Assembly (NCBI GenBank): GCA_026984935.1 | Contig: JALSRD010000041.1 | Coordinates: forward strand, 1 to 64,000 | Reading direction: 5' to 3' | DNA from: Desulfobacterales bacterium | Lineage (GTDB): Bacteria > Desulfobacterota > Desulfobacteria > Desulfobacterales > JALSRD01 | Length of the DNA: 64,000 nucleotides | Shown: positions 1 to 9,111 of the stretch, in pieces | Layout of the letters: the number at the start of each line of letters is the position of its first letter | Position numbering within the stretch: position 1 is the first letter of the stretch | Notes under the pieces: generated by a model | Told to the model about the DNA's origin: nothing | What the model saw: only the letters and a program-made list of their open reading frames with translations | The model's database searches: none | Program-made: the position numbers and the translations under genes

Positions 1-51
1 ACCGCATCGACTGTGTTGCAGGGCATTTGCGTCTGTATACCACAGCTGCAT
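1..51 (-). CDS. possible 5' end of an unknown gene leaving the window
   Basis: An ATG read leftwards from position 51 opens a frame without stops to the window edge (it begins MQLWYTDANALQ). An AAGG-type ribosome-binding sequence lies about 9 bases upstream. Only 17 codons are visible, so no family can be named and the frame could be chance. Confidence 0.22.
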   Translation of the reverse strand, partial: MQLWYTDANALQHSRCG

Positions 52-164
52 GCCCTGCGCCTTGTATAGGCGGCAAACGCGACGCTTGCAAAATTCAGGT
101 CGTAACGTGTCGGTTCCGAGCGCATTTCAAGACTTTCCGGTAAATGGCGCTGTGCATCGTCTAA

Positions 165-222
165 GCGCTAAAATCCCAAGCTGTTTGAAGAGCGTAGCGA
201 CAGCGCTTTTGGGATTTGGCGC
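165..222. repeat. imperfect inverted repeat upstream of the flavoprotein gene
   Basis: Arms at 165-180 and 206-222 (GCGCTAAAATCCCAA against TTGGGATTTGGCGC) can pair around a roughly 25-base loop. There is no T-run, so it is not a simple intrinsic terminator. The rest of positions 52-362 shows no convincing gene. Confidence 0.35.
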
Positions 223-362
223 AACGGTGCACGGCTTCCGAAATGGCTTTTGGCAAGCGAAAAAGCCGGACTTCTTACGAAATCTTCCGTCCTCTTTTAG
301 CCGAAAAACCCGGAACTGGAAAGTTTTTTTCTGCGCTTGTGCTGCATACAGGGGCTGTGGGC

Positions 363-1580
363 ATGCTCAATCGACGGGCAGAAGGACAGGCACAAACGAC
401 GCGGCGGACCACGGGTGCGCAACCCGTCTATGACGCGGCCGTGATCGGCAGCGGCCCGGCCGGCGCCGTGGCCGCCCGTGAGCTGGCGCATGCCGGTGCA
501 AGGGTGGTTCTGCTGGAAAAGGCCAGGCTGCCGCGCCAAAAAACCTGCGGCGGCGGTATTCTGGCGCGGGCGCGGGCGCTGATGCCCGCCGGCATGCAGC
601 GTGCGTTTTGTGAAACGTGCTGCACCGTGGAGCTGACCATCGGCTCCCGGCCGTTTTTTTTCGCCGCCCACCGGCCGCAGGCGGTAATCTACATGGCCGA
701 TCGCCGGCGCCTGGACAGTCTGCTGGTGGCCGCCGCCGGACGCTGCGGGGCGGAGATCGTCGACGCCTGCCGGGTCGACGGCATCGCGGCCGTAAGGGGC
801 GGCCTGTCAGTGGCAACCTGCCGCGGCACGTTCAAAGCCCGCTTTGTCATCGCGGCCGACGGCGCCCTCAGTGCGACGGCCCGCCGATGCGGCTGGCCGG
901 TCGAGACACGCCGCCTGGTCCCGGCCCTGTCGGCCGAACTAAACGTGCCCGCGGGTATTTTCGGCCGTTGGCAGCAGCCCGTCCGGGCGCGCTTTGACTT
1001 CGGGGCCGTGCCACGGGGTTACGGCTGGATCTTCCCCAAGGCGGACCACCTGTCGGTGGGCGTGGTCAGCATGCAGTCGAAAACAACCGGTTTAAAACAG
1101 GCCTTGCAGCACTATCTGAAAGCAGCGGGGCTTGGCGGCACGGCCCCGTTGAAGACGCGCGGTGCCCTGATTCCCGTTTCGCCGCGCAGGGATGGGTTTG
1201 CGAAGGGACGCGTGCTGCTGGCCGGTGATGCCGCGGGCCTGGCCGATCCACTGACCGCGGAAGGCATTTCGCATGCACTGTTAAGCGGCCGGCTGGCCGC
1301 CCAAGCGCTGGTCGAAGCGGAATTCACACCGCCGGCGGCGCGCCGCATTTACCATGCAAAGCTAAAGGCACACATCCTTGCCGAACTGTGCATCGCCGGG
1401 TTTTTTGCGCGCCGCGTTTTTTTTCGCCCCCGCCTGGTCGATGCCTTTTTCGGCCGCCGGGGACAGGCATTTGTCGAGGGGGTCACCGACCTTGCCACCG
1501 GCAGGCAAACCTACCGCCGTCTCCTGTTAAACCCCCGCAACTACCTCAAACTCCTTCCGCCTTTGCCGCGGATACGATAA
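363..1580 (+). CDS. geranylgeranyl reductase family FAD-dependent oxidoreductase
   Basis: A 405-residue flavoprotein. Near the N-terminus it has the dinucleotide-binding motif GSGPAGAVAARELA followed by an acidic residue ending the second strand (VVLLEKA), then the KTCGGGI stretch typical of this family. The second FAD motif GDAAGLADPLTAEGI lies in the last third. Members reduce isoprenoid double bonds (membrane lipid, quinone or chlorophyll side chains) or related polyene substrates; the substrate here cannot be read from sequence. The start at 363 is chosen because the family homology begins shortly after it. An upstream in-frame start at 216 would add about 49 low-complexity residues with no family resemblance. 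It is followed by an unrelated cyclase gene after about 230 bases. Confidence 0.85.
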   Translation: MLNRRAEGQAQTTRRTTGAQPVYDAAVIGSGPAGAVAARELAHAGARVVLLEKARLPRQKTCGGGILARARALMPAGMQRAFCETCCTVELTIGSRPFFFAAHRPQAVIYMADRRRLDSLLVAAAGRCGAEIVDACRVDGIAAVRGGLSVATCRGTFKARFVIAADGALSATARRCGWPVETRRLVPALSAELNVPAGIFGRWQQPVRARFDFGAVPRGYGWIFPKADHLSVGVVSMQSKTTGLKQALQHYLKAAGLGGTAPLKTRGALIPVSPRRDGFAKGRVLLAGDAAGLADPLTAEGISHALLSGRLAAQALVEAEFTPPAARRIYHAKLKAHILAELCIAGFFARRVFFRPRLVDAFFGRRGQAFVEGVTDLATGRQTYRRLLLNPRNYLKLLPPLPRIR

Positions 1581-1814
1581 GCCGCCGCTGCATGGAAGGC
1601 GCCCGGCAGGTGATTTTTCCAAAAATATGCCGTCCGCCGATGCCGACTGGTGGCGCCGCAGGGGTTTCGGCTTCAGACGTTGCGGCATTTTGCCGATAAT
1701 GCATATGTTGCCGTCGACCTGCGCGGCCGGCCGGCATCCATAACGTTTTTGCTTCCTTCCGTCCACCGGATCAAGGGCCCGGCGGTGCGGCGGCAAACCC
1801 ACAAGGACGTCTAC

Positions 1815-4454
1815 ATGAAAATCCTGTTTCTGCGGGATAAATTTTCCATCGGCGACAAGAGCCTGGACTATCTGATCAACGTGATCTTCGGCCTGTTTTT
1901 TTTCTTCCCGGTGGTTGGTTTCATCGCCTTTGCAGTCCGGTACGACATGCTCCATGACAAGTACCTGCCGCTGTTTTTTCTCGGTGTGCTGGGGTTCTCG
2001 CTTTCCGGCCTGATCCTGCTGCGCAGGGTGTTCGGCTCGCTTTCCTGGATCGCCCGTCGCAGAATTTCGGGCCAGGGCCGGCCGGCGGCAGATTCCGGCG
2101 GAATTGAAGCCGCGGATCTGAACTCCATTCTGCACACCTTTCATGCCCTGGATGCACGCTGCAACAGCGCGCTGGAGCAGCTCCGGGAAAAAAGCACCGA
2201 AAACGACCTGGTAAGAGAGCTTGCCGAATTCTGCTGCGCCAGCGCGGATCCCCAGGAAATTTTCGCCGCCACGCTGGAACGGGCCATGACACTGTCCGGG
2301 GCGGCGGCCGGCTCGGTACTGCTTTTGGACAAGAAGCACCCCCGCCAGATGGTGGTTACGGCCACTTGCGGGACGGCTTCCGACAATATCGGTGCGTGCT
2401 GTCAGCTGAACAACACCGTTATCGTCCAAGCCCTGATCAACAAAACGGCGATGCTCGTCGAAGATGTTGCTGAAGATGGACGTTTTCAGGCAAAGGACCT
2501 GCCGCATGCCGGGTGCACGTCCTGCATCTGCATGCCCATAAGAAGCCGGCGCCGCATCGTCGGGGTCCTGGCGCTTTCCGGCGACAGTGAACAGCCGCTG
2601 ACCGCCGCAACGATACGCGCTCTGACGCCACTGGTCAGCAGTGCGGCTTTTGCCGTCGACAACTTGAAGCTGCAGCGCGAAAGCCGGCGCGCGCGTGGAT
2701 ACCTGCAGGGAATCGGCAGGCTTTGCAACCGGGTGGTCGATGAGCGCGATGGCAACGACCTGCTGCACAATATCCTGCTGGACATGCAGCGCATGATCCC
2801 TCTCGATGCCGCCGTCGTCCTGTCGCTGGACGACGGGCGTGCACGCCTTTTGCGGGTGGCTGAACTGCTGGGCCGCGGTCCGGCGGGGCTGTCCGCGGGA
2901 GTGCGCATCGCCTTTGAAAAAGGGGATGCACTGGACCGAATCGTTGGCCGCCCGGGAATGACCATCCTTGAAAAAAAAGACCACCTGCCGCCGGTGCTGG
3001 AAGCGTTCATGGGCGCTTTCAGCGTGCGCGGCAGCCGGCTGGCACTGCCGTTGAAAGTGCGGCAGCGTCTGGTGGGTGTACTGCTGTGCTGCATGCGCGG
3101 CACCTCGATTTTATCCGGCTGGCGTGTGACGCTGCCCTGGGTGGCCAGCCTGCTGGCGGTTTCCATGGAGCGTCGACAGCTGTTACGTGACGTGGCGCGG
3201 CGCGACCGGGAACTGGAAACCATCAGGCATGTGGGCAGCGCACTGGCTTCTTCGACTTTTGATTTAAAGCAGGTGCTGAAGTACACCATGGACATGATCC
3301 GGGTAACCATCAACGTGGAAGCCGGGTTCCTGTTTCTGACGCGCGACAGCGAGCTCGAATTTGCGGTGGCGCTGAATGTGGAAATGGCGCCGCTGAAAAA
3401 TCTGCGTCTGAAGTTGGGACAGGGAATTGCCGGTTACGTCGCGGCCAGGGGTGAGCCCATTCTGATCAACGACATTTCCAGTTCACCGCATTTTTTCCCC
3501 GAGATCGATGAGGCGGCGGGATTTACGACCCGCTCGGTACTGTGTGTCCCCATGATTTCCCAGGGCAGGGTGATCGGCGTGCTGGAACTTTTGAACAAGC
3601 TTGAGAGCCGTTTTTCAGCCGCCGACACAGACCTGATTCAATCCATCGCCGCATCGGTCAGCATCGCCATTGAAAACGCACACCTTTACCGCAAGATGGT
3701 GTCCATGGCCGAAAGCGAGCGCAGCATCCGGCAGATGTTCCAGAAGTTCGTCCCCAAGAAAGTGGTGGACCACATTCTCCGCGATGCCCAGGGCAACCGG
3801 CTCCTGATCGAGGATTACCGCACCCTGACGCTGCTGAATATCGATATCCGTGGGTTTTCGAATCTTTCCCGGAAACTTGGCGCCCGCCGTACCGTGTCGC
3901 TGCTGAATTACTTTTTTTCAGTAATGGGGGGTATCGTGTTCAACCACCACGGCATCGTCGACAAGTACCTGGGCGATGGCTTCCTGGCGCTTTTCGGTGC
4001 GCCGGTGGTATCCCCGGATGATGCCGACAACGCGGTTGCCGCGGCTTTGAAGATGCAAGCGGAACTGGCGTCGGTCAACAGCAGGCTGGCCGCGGATTAC
4101 GGGTTGACGTTGGAGGTCGGCATCAGCCTGCATTCCGGTGAAGTGGTGGTGGGCAACATCGGCTTCGAGATGAAAATGGACTACACTGTAATCGGCGAGG
4201 CGGTCAACGATGTATTCAGGCTGCAGGAGTTGTGCAAATCCTTTCCGCACAGCATTCTGATCAGCGAGAGCACTTACCGGGCCACATCGGCGGGTTTGAC
4301 AGTGAAGCCGGCGGACACCGGCGCAAGCCCGGTGACCGGACGGATGCAGGTTTACGAATTGATGGGCTTTCAAAACAGCCGGGCTGCGGAGAGCAACGCC
4401 GCCGTGATCGGCATCAACCGTCCGGCTCCCCTGCCGGCGGCAACGCGAATCTGA
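1815..4454 (+). CDS. membrane-anchored class III adenylate/guanylate cyclase with three GAF domains
   Basis: An 879-residue signalling protein. Two hydrophobic segments lie in the first 75 residues (one contains FGLFFFFPVVGFIAFAV). Three GAF-like domains follow at about 130-280, 295-450 and 468-625, then a class III nucleotidyl cyclase domain at about 665-830. In the catalytic domain LLNIDIRGFS and KYLGDGFLALFG supply the two metal-binding aspartates. The lysine before GDGF and the MDYTVIGEAVNDVFRL segment, with its threonine, Asn and Arg, fit an adenylate cyclase rather than a guanylate cyclase. It probably makes cAMP in the cytoplasm in response to small ligands or redox state sensed by the GAF domains; the ligand is unknown. 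The ATG at 1815 has an AAGGACG ribosome-binding site; upstream in-frame codons lack homology. Its 3' end overlaps the convergent gene by 41 bp. Confidence 0.87.
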   Translation: MKILFLRDKFSIGDKSLDYLINVIFGLFFFFPVVGFIAFAVRYDMLHDKYLPLFFLGVLGFSLSGLILLRRVFGSLSWIARRRISGQGRPAADSGGIEAADLNSILHTFHALDARCNSALEQLREKSTENDLVRELAEFCCASADPQEIFAATLERAMTLSGAAAGSVLLLDKKHPRQMVVTATCGTASDNIGACCQLNNTVIVQALINKTAMLVEDVAEDGRFQAKDLPHAGCTSCICMPIRSRRRIVGVLALSGDSEQPLTAATIRALTPLVSSAAFAVDNLKLQRESRRARGYLQGIGRLCNRVVDERDGNDLLHNILLDMQRMIPLDAAVVLSLDDGRARLLRVAELLGRGPAGLSAGVRIAFEKGDALDRIVGRPGMTILEKKDHLPPVLEAFMGAFSVRGSRLALPLKVRQRLVGVLLCCMRGTSILSGWRVTLPWVASLLAVSMERRQLLRDVARRDRELETIRHVGSALASSTFDLKQVLKYTMDMIRVTINVEAGFLFLTRDSELEFAVALNVEMAPLKNLRLKLGQGIAGYVAARGEPILINDISSSPHFFPEIDEAAGFTTRSVLCVPMISQGRVIGVLELLNKLESRFSAADTDLIQSIAASVSIAIENAHLYRKMVSMAESERSIRQMFQKFVPKKVVDHILRDAQGNRLLIEDYRTLTLLNIDIRGFSNLSRKLGARRTVSLLNYFFSVMGGIVFNHHGIVDKYLGDGFLALFGAPVVSPDDADNAVAAALKMQAELASVNSRLAADYGLTLEVGISLHSGEVVVGNIGFEMKMDYTVIGEAVNDVFRLQELCKSFPHSILISESTYRATSAGLTVKPADTGASPVTGRMQVYELMGFQNSRAAESNAAVIGINRPAPLPAATRI

Positions 4455-4938
4455 AGTCACAGCGGTCTGCACCGGCCATGATGGTGCGGGTGCGCGTCAG
4501 GGTGACCTGCGGGTTGAACCCGCGTATCAAGGCCGCGTCGCGGCTGCAGGAAAGCAAAGGACCCAGGTCCGGTATACCCAGACGTCGGTAGAGTTCGGCG
4601 TAGCGGCAGCGGGTGACGTCGAAGGCCAGGCGGGTTTCGTCGGCATGGAGCATGTCCAGGTGCAGGGCGTCGTCTTCCTGCCAGCGATCGATAATACGCG
4701 CAAAAGACGTCAGCGAACCGTCGCCCGCAGCCACCCGCAGTTGCCGGCCCTGGCGGTGCGCGGCGGAGCAGATGGTCTGGCGCAGGAGGGCATGGGCGGC
4801 GTCGCGGCCGAATTTTTCTTCCATGGCCCGCACCAGCGGGACCAGAATGCGCGCTTCGATTTCGCGGCGGGCCAGCAGGCTTACCTGTGACACGGCCGGA
4901 GTTTCAGCGGTCGGCAGCGGTCTGTCAGTTGTCGCCAT
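4414..4938 (-). CDS. L-2-amino-thiazoline-4-carboxylic acid hydrolase-like protein
   Basis: A 174-residue protein resembling the ATC hydrolase-like family (Pfam ATC_hydrolase). The C-terminal half carries the family landmarks: FDVTRCRYAELYRRLGIPDLG, then LLSCSRDAALIRGFNP and a final TRTIMAGADRCDFRF. The conserved cysteines in TRC, LSC and DRC, and the GADxCDF ending, are recognised by eye. In the best-studied member the enzyme opens the ATC ring on the way to L-cysteine, but most bacterial relatives are uncharacterised and may act on other amide-like substrates. The ATG at 4938 has an AGGAG site just upstream; an N-terminal extension of the frame crosses unrelated proline-rich sequence. It reads convergently into the cyclase gene. 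Confidence 0.75.
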   Translation of the reverse strand: MATTDRPLPTAETPAVSQVSLLARREIEARILVPLVRAMEEKFGRDAAHALLRQTICSAAHRQGRQLRVAAGDGSLTSFARIIDRWQEDDALHLDMLHADETRLAFDVTRCRYAELYRRLGIPDLGPLLSCSRDAALIRGFNPQVTLTRTRTIMAGADRCDFRFALPPAGEPDG

Positions 4939-5077
4939 GGCAGGGGCTCTCCTGCGGATTGCTTTTTGGAAATGCCAATCCGGCGCGGCCGGAGCCAGGC
5001 CGGGCGGAAAAGGCGCACTTATCTTCTTGAAAATTCCTCCAACAAACCAACCCAATAACCCAATAACCCAAGCAACC

Positions 5078-6085
5078 CTAATACCCTTTCGGGTTGCTCT
5101 GTTGCCAGCGCCAGGCGTCACGGCACATGGCATCGATATCGCGCCGGGCGGTCCAACCCAGCTCCCGTTCGGCTTTGGAGGGGTCCGCAAAGCAGACAGC
5201 CGCATCTCCCGGCCGGCGCTGGACAAAGCAATGGGGGATTTTTTTGCCGCAGGCGCGTTCAAAGGCCGCCAGCATCTGCAGCACGCTGTATCCGCGACCG
5301 GTTCCCAGGTTGTAAACATCCACGGCCGGTGGCCGGTGGAAGCGGTCGAGCGCATGCACGTGCCCTTTCGCCAGGTCCACGACGTGGATGAAATCGCGCA
5401 CGCCGGTGCCGTCGGGCGTGGGGTAGTCGTTGCCGAAAACCTGCAGCCGCTCCAGTTTGCCCACCGCCACCTGGGCGATGAAGGGCATCAGGTTGTTGGG
5501 AATGCCGCGGGGGTCTTCGCCGATACGGCCGCTTTCGTGGGCACCCACGGGGTTGAAGTAGCGCAGCAGCACAGGATGCCAGCGGCTGTCCGCCGCATGC
5601 AGGTCCTTGAGAATGATCTCGATGGTCAGCTTCGTCTGCCCGTAGGGGTTGGTCGCCCGCAGGGGAAAGTCCTCGGTAATGGGGACCGTGTCCGGATTGC
5701 CGTAAACCGTGGCCGAGGAACTGAAGATCAGCTGGTACACGCCGTTTTGCTGCATGACATCGCACAGAACCAGCGTGCCGCTGATATTGTTGCGGTAGTA
5801 TTTCAGCGGCCGGGCCACCGATTCGCCCACGGCCTTGTAGCCGGCGAAATGAATGACGGCGTCAAATGAACTGGCTTTAAATACGCTTTCCAGCGCGTCG
5901 CGGTCCAGGAGATCGATTTCGAAAAATTCGAGCCTGCGGCCGGCCAGCGCCTGGACCCGCTCGAGGGAAACCGCCTTGCTGTTGCTCAGGTTGTCGACCA
6001 CCGTGACCTCGTGGCCGGCGGCCAGCAGTTCCAGACAGGTGTGGCTGCCGATGTAGCCGGCACCGCCGGTGACCAGAATGTGCAT
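5078..6085 (-). CDS. galE: UDP-glucose 4-epimerase
   Basis: A 335-residue extended short-chain dehydrogenase/reductase. It opens with [20 protein letters not shown], the NAD-binding glycine motif. It has FSSSATVYG with the catalytic Ser/Thr, [11 protein letters not shown] with the YxxxK pair, and the GalE signature [18 protein letters not shown]. It interconverts UDP-glucose and UDP-galactose for cell-surface polysaccharides. Length is typical. The start at 6085 follows a strong AGGAGG site. It lies 10 bases downstream of rsmB on the same strand, so it is probably the distal part of the rsmB-fmt-def-ribF run, and it could feed the sugar genes farther right in the window. Confidence 0.95.
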   Translation of the reverse strand: MHILVTGGAGYIGSHTCLELLAAGHEVTVVDNLSNSKAVSLERVQALAGRRLEFFEIDLLDRDALESVFKASSFDAVIHFAGYKAVGESVARPLKYYRNNISGTLVLCDVMQQNGVYQLIFSSSATVYGNPDTVPITEDFPLRATNPYGQTKLTIEIILKDLHAADSRWHPVLLRYFNPVGAHESGRIGEDPRGIPNNLMPFIAQVAVGKLERLQVFGNDYPTPDGTGVRDFIHVVDLAKGHVHALDRFHRPPAVDVYNLGTGRGYSVLQMLAAFERACGKKIPHCFVQRRPGDAAVCFADPSKAERELGWTARRDIDAMCRDAWRWQQSNPKGY

Positions 6086-6095
6086 GTCGTGCCTC

Positions 6096-7463
6096 CTAGG
6101 CTTTGCGGGTAAACGCCGCGGCAAAAAAACCGTCCATGGCATGAATGTGCGGCAGCGTCTTTAAAAAACCGTCCCGGCTCAACAAGTCTCCGGATATCGG
6201 GCCGCCGTCGGCAACCGCCGTTTGCAGGCCGAAGTCCGGATGGCTCCGCAGAAAACGTGCCACCACGGCTTCGTTTTCCTCGGGCTCCATGCTGCAGACC
6301 GCATAGACCAGGCGGCCGCCGGGCTTGACCCAGCGGCTCACGCCCGCCAGCAGCCGTGTCTGAATCTCATGGTGGCGCGGAATGTCATCTTCGGAAACCG
6401 ACCACTTGGCATCCGGGTTGCGCTGTAAAACCCCCAGGCCGGAACAGGGTGCATCCAGCAGGACGCGGTCGAAAGCCGCCTCCAGCGATGCGTCGGGCCG
6501 GTTCAAATCATGGACCCGGGTGCTGACGGCGGAGACTTTCAGCCGCTGCATTTCGGCCTCCAGTTTGGCAAGCCGCCAGCGCACGCGGTCCATGGCGACA
6601 ATATGTCCCCTGTTTTTCATCAACTGGGCCATGTGCCCGGTCTTGCCGCCCAGGCCGGCACAGGCATCCAGAACGGTCTCGCCGGGCTGCGGCGCCAGCA
6701 TCAGCGTCACCAGCTGTGCGGCCTCATCCTGGACCTGGAAGAGGCCCTGGCAAAAGGCGTCCATCTGTGGCAGTGCGCCGCCGGGCGGTGAGAAGGTGAT
6801 GCCGTCCGGTGCATGCACGGTTTTTCTGGCATCGCCCACCGTGGACCGGATGGCGTTTAGCAGTTCGCTGCGCCGGATCAACAGGGTATTGGTGCGCACG
6901 GTGATGCGCGGAATGCAGTTGACGGCGTCGGCCAGTGCCAGGCACTGCGACAGGCCGTAGCGCTCGAGCCAGCGTTGAGAGAGCCAGAGCGGCAGCGATT
7001 TGCGCACGGCCAGCGCGCGCGCCGGATCTTCGGCAAAAGCGGGCAAAGCGGCCCCTTTCCGGCAACGGGCGCAGGTGCGCAGCAGGGCGTTGACAAAGCC
7101 CGCCGCCCAGGCCAGGCCGCAGGAGCGCGCCAAGTGGACCGATGTGTTCACGGCGGCGGCGTCCGGGATGCGGTCCATAAACAGGACCTGAAAAAGGCCC
7201 ATGCGCAGGATGTCCAGTACCCTTGGGTGGATGCCCGCAAGTCCGTTTTTGCTGAAATGGTCGATGTGCCAGTCCAGCAGCGCACGCCAGCGCAGCACGC
7301 CGTATACCAGGGCGAAAAAAAGTTTTTTCTGGCGGCTGTGCATCAGGTCGCGGCCCTCGAGATGGGTTTCCATCAGGCGGTCGAGGCTGCGTCGCGCCCG
7401 GGACAGGCGGTCCAGGACGTCCAACGCCGCCAGGCGTTCATTGCCGATCCGCTGATGGTCCAT
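6096..7463 (-). CDS. rsmB: 16S rRNA (cytosine-967 C5)-methyltransferase
   Basis: A 455-residue protein with an N-terminal NusB-like RNA-binding domain (about 1-150) and a C-terminal Rossmann methyltransferase. The SAM site is visible as [18 protein letters not shown]. The catalytic motifs are [17 protein letters not shown] (motif IV, PC) and [17 protein letters not shown] (motif VI, the nucleophilic cysteine). It methylates C967 of 16S rRNA. It follows fmt and def on the same strand, a common bacterial arrangement, with an intervening 149-base gap in which I see no gene. No clear Shine-Dalgarno precedes the ATG at 7463. Confidence 0.93.
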   Translation of the reverse strand: MDHQRIGNERLAALDVLDRLSRARRSLDRLMETHLEGRDLMHSRQKKLFFALVYGVLRWRALLDWHIDHFSKNGLAGIHPRVLDILRMGLFQVLFMDRIPDAAAVNTSVHLARSCGLAWAAGFVNALLRTCARCRKGAALPAFAEDPARALAVRKSLPLWLSQRWLERYGLSQCLALADAVNCIPRITVRTNTLLIRRSELLNAIRSTVGDARKTVHAPDGITFSPPGGALPQMDAFCQGLFQVQDEAAQLVTLMLAPQPGETVLDACAGLGGKTGHMAQLMKNRGHIVAMDRVRWRLAKLEAEMQRLKVSAVSTRVHDLNRPDASLEAAFDRVLLDAPCSGLGVLQRNPDAKWSVSEDDIPRHHEIQTRLLAGVSRWVKPGGRLVYAVCSMEPEENEAVVARFLRSHPDFGLQTAVADGGPISGDLLSRDGFLKTLPHIHAMDGFFAAAFTRKA

Positions 7464-7612
7464 GACATTTACCGTTGCGCGGGTCTAAGGCCGTTTGCAA
7501 GATGACAGCGCCAGACGTTCCGAAGGCGGCATCTTTGAGCGCCGGCATTCGGCGATTGCATTCCGGTCCGGCGGCGCTGCATCCGCCTTTTACAGGTGGT
7601 ACGGCTTTCAAC

Positions 7613-8554
7613 TCAGGCCAGCATCACCCCCGGCGAAAGCTGGCAGCCCCTCAGGAAAGCATCGATGGGCAGGCGCCTGCAGGAGGCCGCCTGCACTTCG
7701 AGAATCGCCAGCACGCCGCTGCCCGTGGCCACCCGCAGTTCATCGGGGAAACCGGGCGCGACGGTTCCCGGCGGCATGTCGCTGGGTGCATCCAGTGCGC
7801 GTGCCATGAAAATTTTCAGCCGCCGGCCGCCCAGATGGGTAAACGCCCCCGGCCAGGGGTTCATGGCGCGGATGAAGGCGTCGATTTCCACCGCCGGCCG
7901 TTTCCAGTCGATGCGGCCGTCCTCCTTTTTCAGCAAAGGGGCGTAGGAGGCCGGCTCGTTGGGCTGCGGCAGCGGTTTCAGTGTTCCCGCTTGCAGTTTC
8001 GCCAGTGTGCTGATGAGCGTGCGTGCGCCAAGGTCCGCCAGGCGCCGGTGCAACGTTTCCGAGGTGTCCTGCGCCAAAATGGGCTCTGTCGCCTGCAGCA
8101 GGATGTCGCCGGTATCAAGGCCGGCGTCCATGAACATGGTGGTGATGCCGGTTTCCTTTTCGCGGTTTAAAATCGCCCACTGAATGGGTGCCGGTCCGCG
8201 GTAGCGCGGCAGCAGGGAAGCATGCACGTTCACGCAGCCGCGGCGTGGAATTTCCAGGATGTGCTGCGGCATGATCTGGCCGAAGGCCACGATAACGAAA
8301 AGGTCGGCGGCCAGCTTACGCAGGTGACGGGAAAAATCCTCGGATTTCACGGATTCCGGCTGGCGGACGTCGTATCCCAGCCCGAGGGCGGCGCTTTTCA
8401 CAGGCGGTGCGACCGGTTTGCGCCCCCTTCCCCTGGGGCGGTCCGGGCGGGTGACCACCTGCAGGAGCTCATTTGAGCTGTGGTGCAGGGCCGTCAGGGT
8501 GGGAACGGCAAAGTCCGGCGTGCCCATGAAGACGACTTTGAATCCCTTTTTCAC
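7613..8554 (-). CDS. fmt: methionyl-tRNA formyltransferase
   Basis: A 313-residue enzyme that formylates Met-tRNA(fMet) using 10-formyltetrahydrofolate. The start region reads KVVFMGTPDFAVPTL. The active-site stretch VNVHASLLPRYRGPAPIQWA supplies the Asn/His pair, and TGITTMFMDAGLDTGDIL supplies the Asp. A C-terminal OB-like tRNA-binding domain covers about residues 210-313. The start is a GTG at 8554 whose bases overlap the stop codon of def by 4 bp, so the two are translationally coupled. The first internal ATG would delete the beginning of the Rossmann fold. Confidence 0.95.
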   Translation of the reverse strand: MKKGFKVVFMGTPDFAVPTLTALHHSSNELLQVVTRPDRPRGRGRKPVAPPVKSAALGLGYDVRQPESVKSEDFSRHLRKLAADLFVIVAFGQIMPQHILEIPRRGCVNVHASLLPRYRGPAPIQWAILNREKETGITTMFMDAGLDTGDILLQATEPILAQDTSETLHRRLADLGARTLISTLAKLQAGTLKPLPQPNEPASYAPLLKKEDGRIDWKRPAVEIDAFIRAMNPWPGAFTHLGGRRLKIFMARALDAPSDMPPGTVAPGFPDELRVATGSGVLAILEVQAASCRRLPIDAFLRGCQLSPGVMLA

Positions 8555-9060
8555 GATTTTTTCATCTTTTTTTTCAGATGCCGGTTGTAGAGCTGGCGTT
8601 TCAGGGCGCTGACGCGGTCGATGAAGAGCGTGCCGTTCAGATGGTCGATTTCATGCTGCAGCACGACGGACAGAAACCCGTCCGCCTCGATGCGCAAAGG
8701 GTTGCCGTCACGGTCAACGCCCTCCACCAGTACCTGGGCATAGCGCTTCACGTCGGCCCTGAAATCCGGGACACTGAGGCAGCCCTCGTTTTCGGACAAT
8801 ACAGATCCCTCGTGGGCGATGATCCTGGGATTGATCAGCACGTTCAGTACCCGTTTTTCATCCCGCGGAGCGATGTCATAGACGATGACGCTTTGGTCGA
8901 ATCCCGCCTGGATGGCGGCCAGGCCCACTCCCGGCGCCTGGTACATGGTTTCGGCCATGTCGTCGATCATCTTCTGGGTTTGCCCGTCGATGTTGTCCAG
9001 CGGCTTCGTGGGCTGCTTTAAAAATTTGTCGGGATAGGTTCTGATTTTCAGTACGGCCAT
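8551..9060 (-). CDS. def: peptide deformylase
   Basis: A 169-residue metalloenzyme that removes the N-formyl group from nascent proteins. All three family motifs are present: GVGLAAIQ (motif 1), EGCLSVP with the metal-binding cysteine (motif 2) and QHEIDHLNG with the HExxH histidines (motif 3). Length fits the type I bacterial enzymes. It overlaps fmt by 4 bp, the classic def-fmt pair, and lies 51 bases downstream of the flippase-like gene. Confidence 0.96.
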   Translation of the reverse strand: MAVLKIRTYPDKFLKQPTKPLDNIDGQTQKMIDDMAETMYQAPGVGLAAIQAGFDQSVIVYDIAPRDEKRVLNVLINPRIIAHEGSVLSENEGCLSVPDFRADVKRYAQVLVEGVDRDGNPLRIEADGFLSVVLQHEIDHLNGTLFIDRVSALKRQLYNRHLKKKMKKS

Positions 9061-9111
9061 AAAACCTCTTGGGGTATCCGTCGGATGGATACAGCTGCGT
9101 TTTCTTGATTT

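Noticed and set aside
1527-2984. Long open frame on the minus strand (485 codons) opposite the cyclase gene
   Set aside because: It is antisense to a gene with strong domain evidence; its translation is low-complexity, with no family resemblance. High G+C opens such frames.
7464-7612. A degraded gene between fmt and rsmB, where many relatives carry an extra gene
   Set aside because: The minus strand is open for about 50 codons but shows no recognisable motif.
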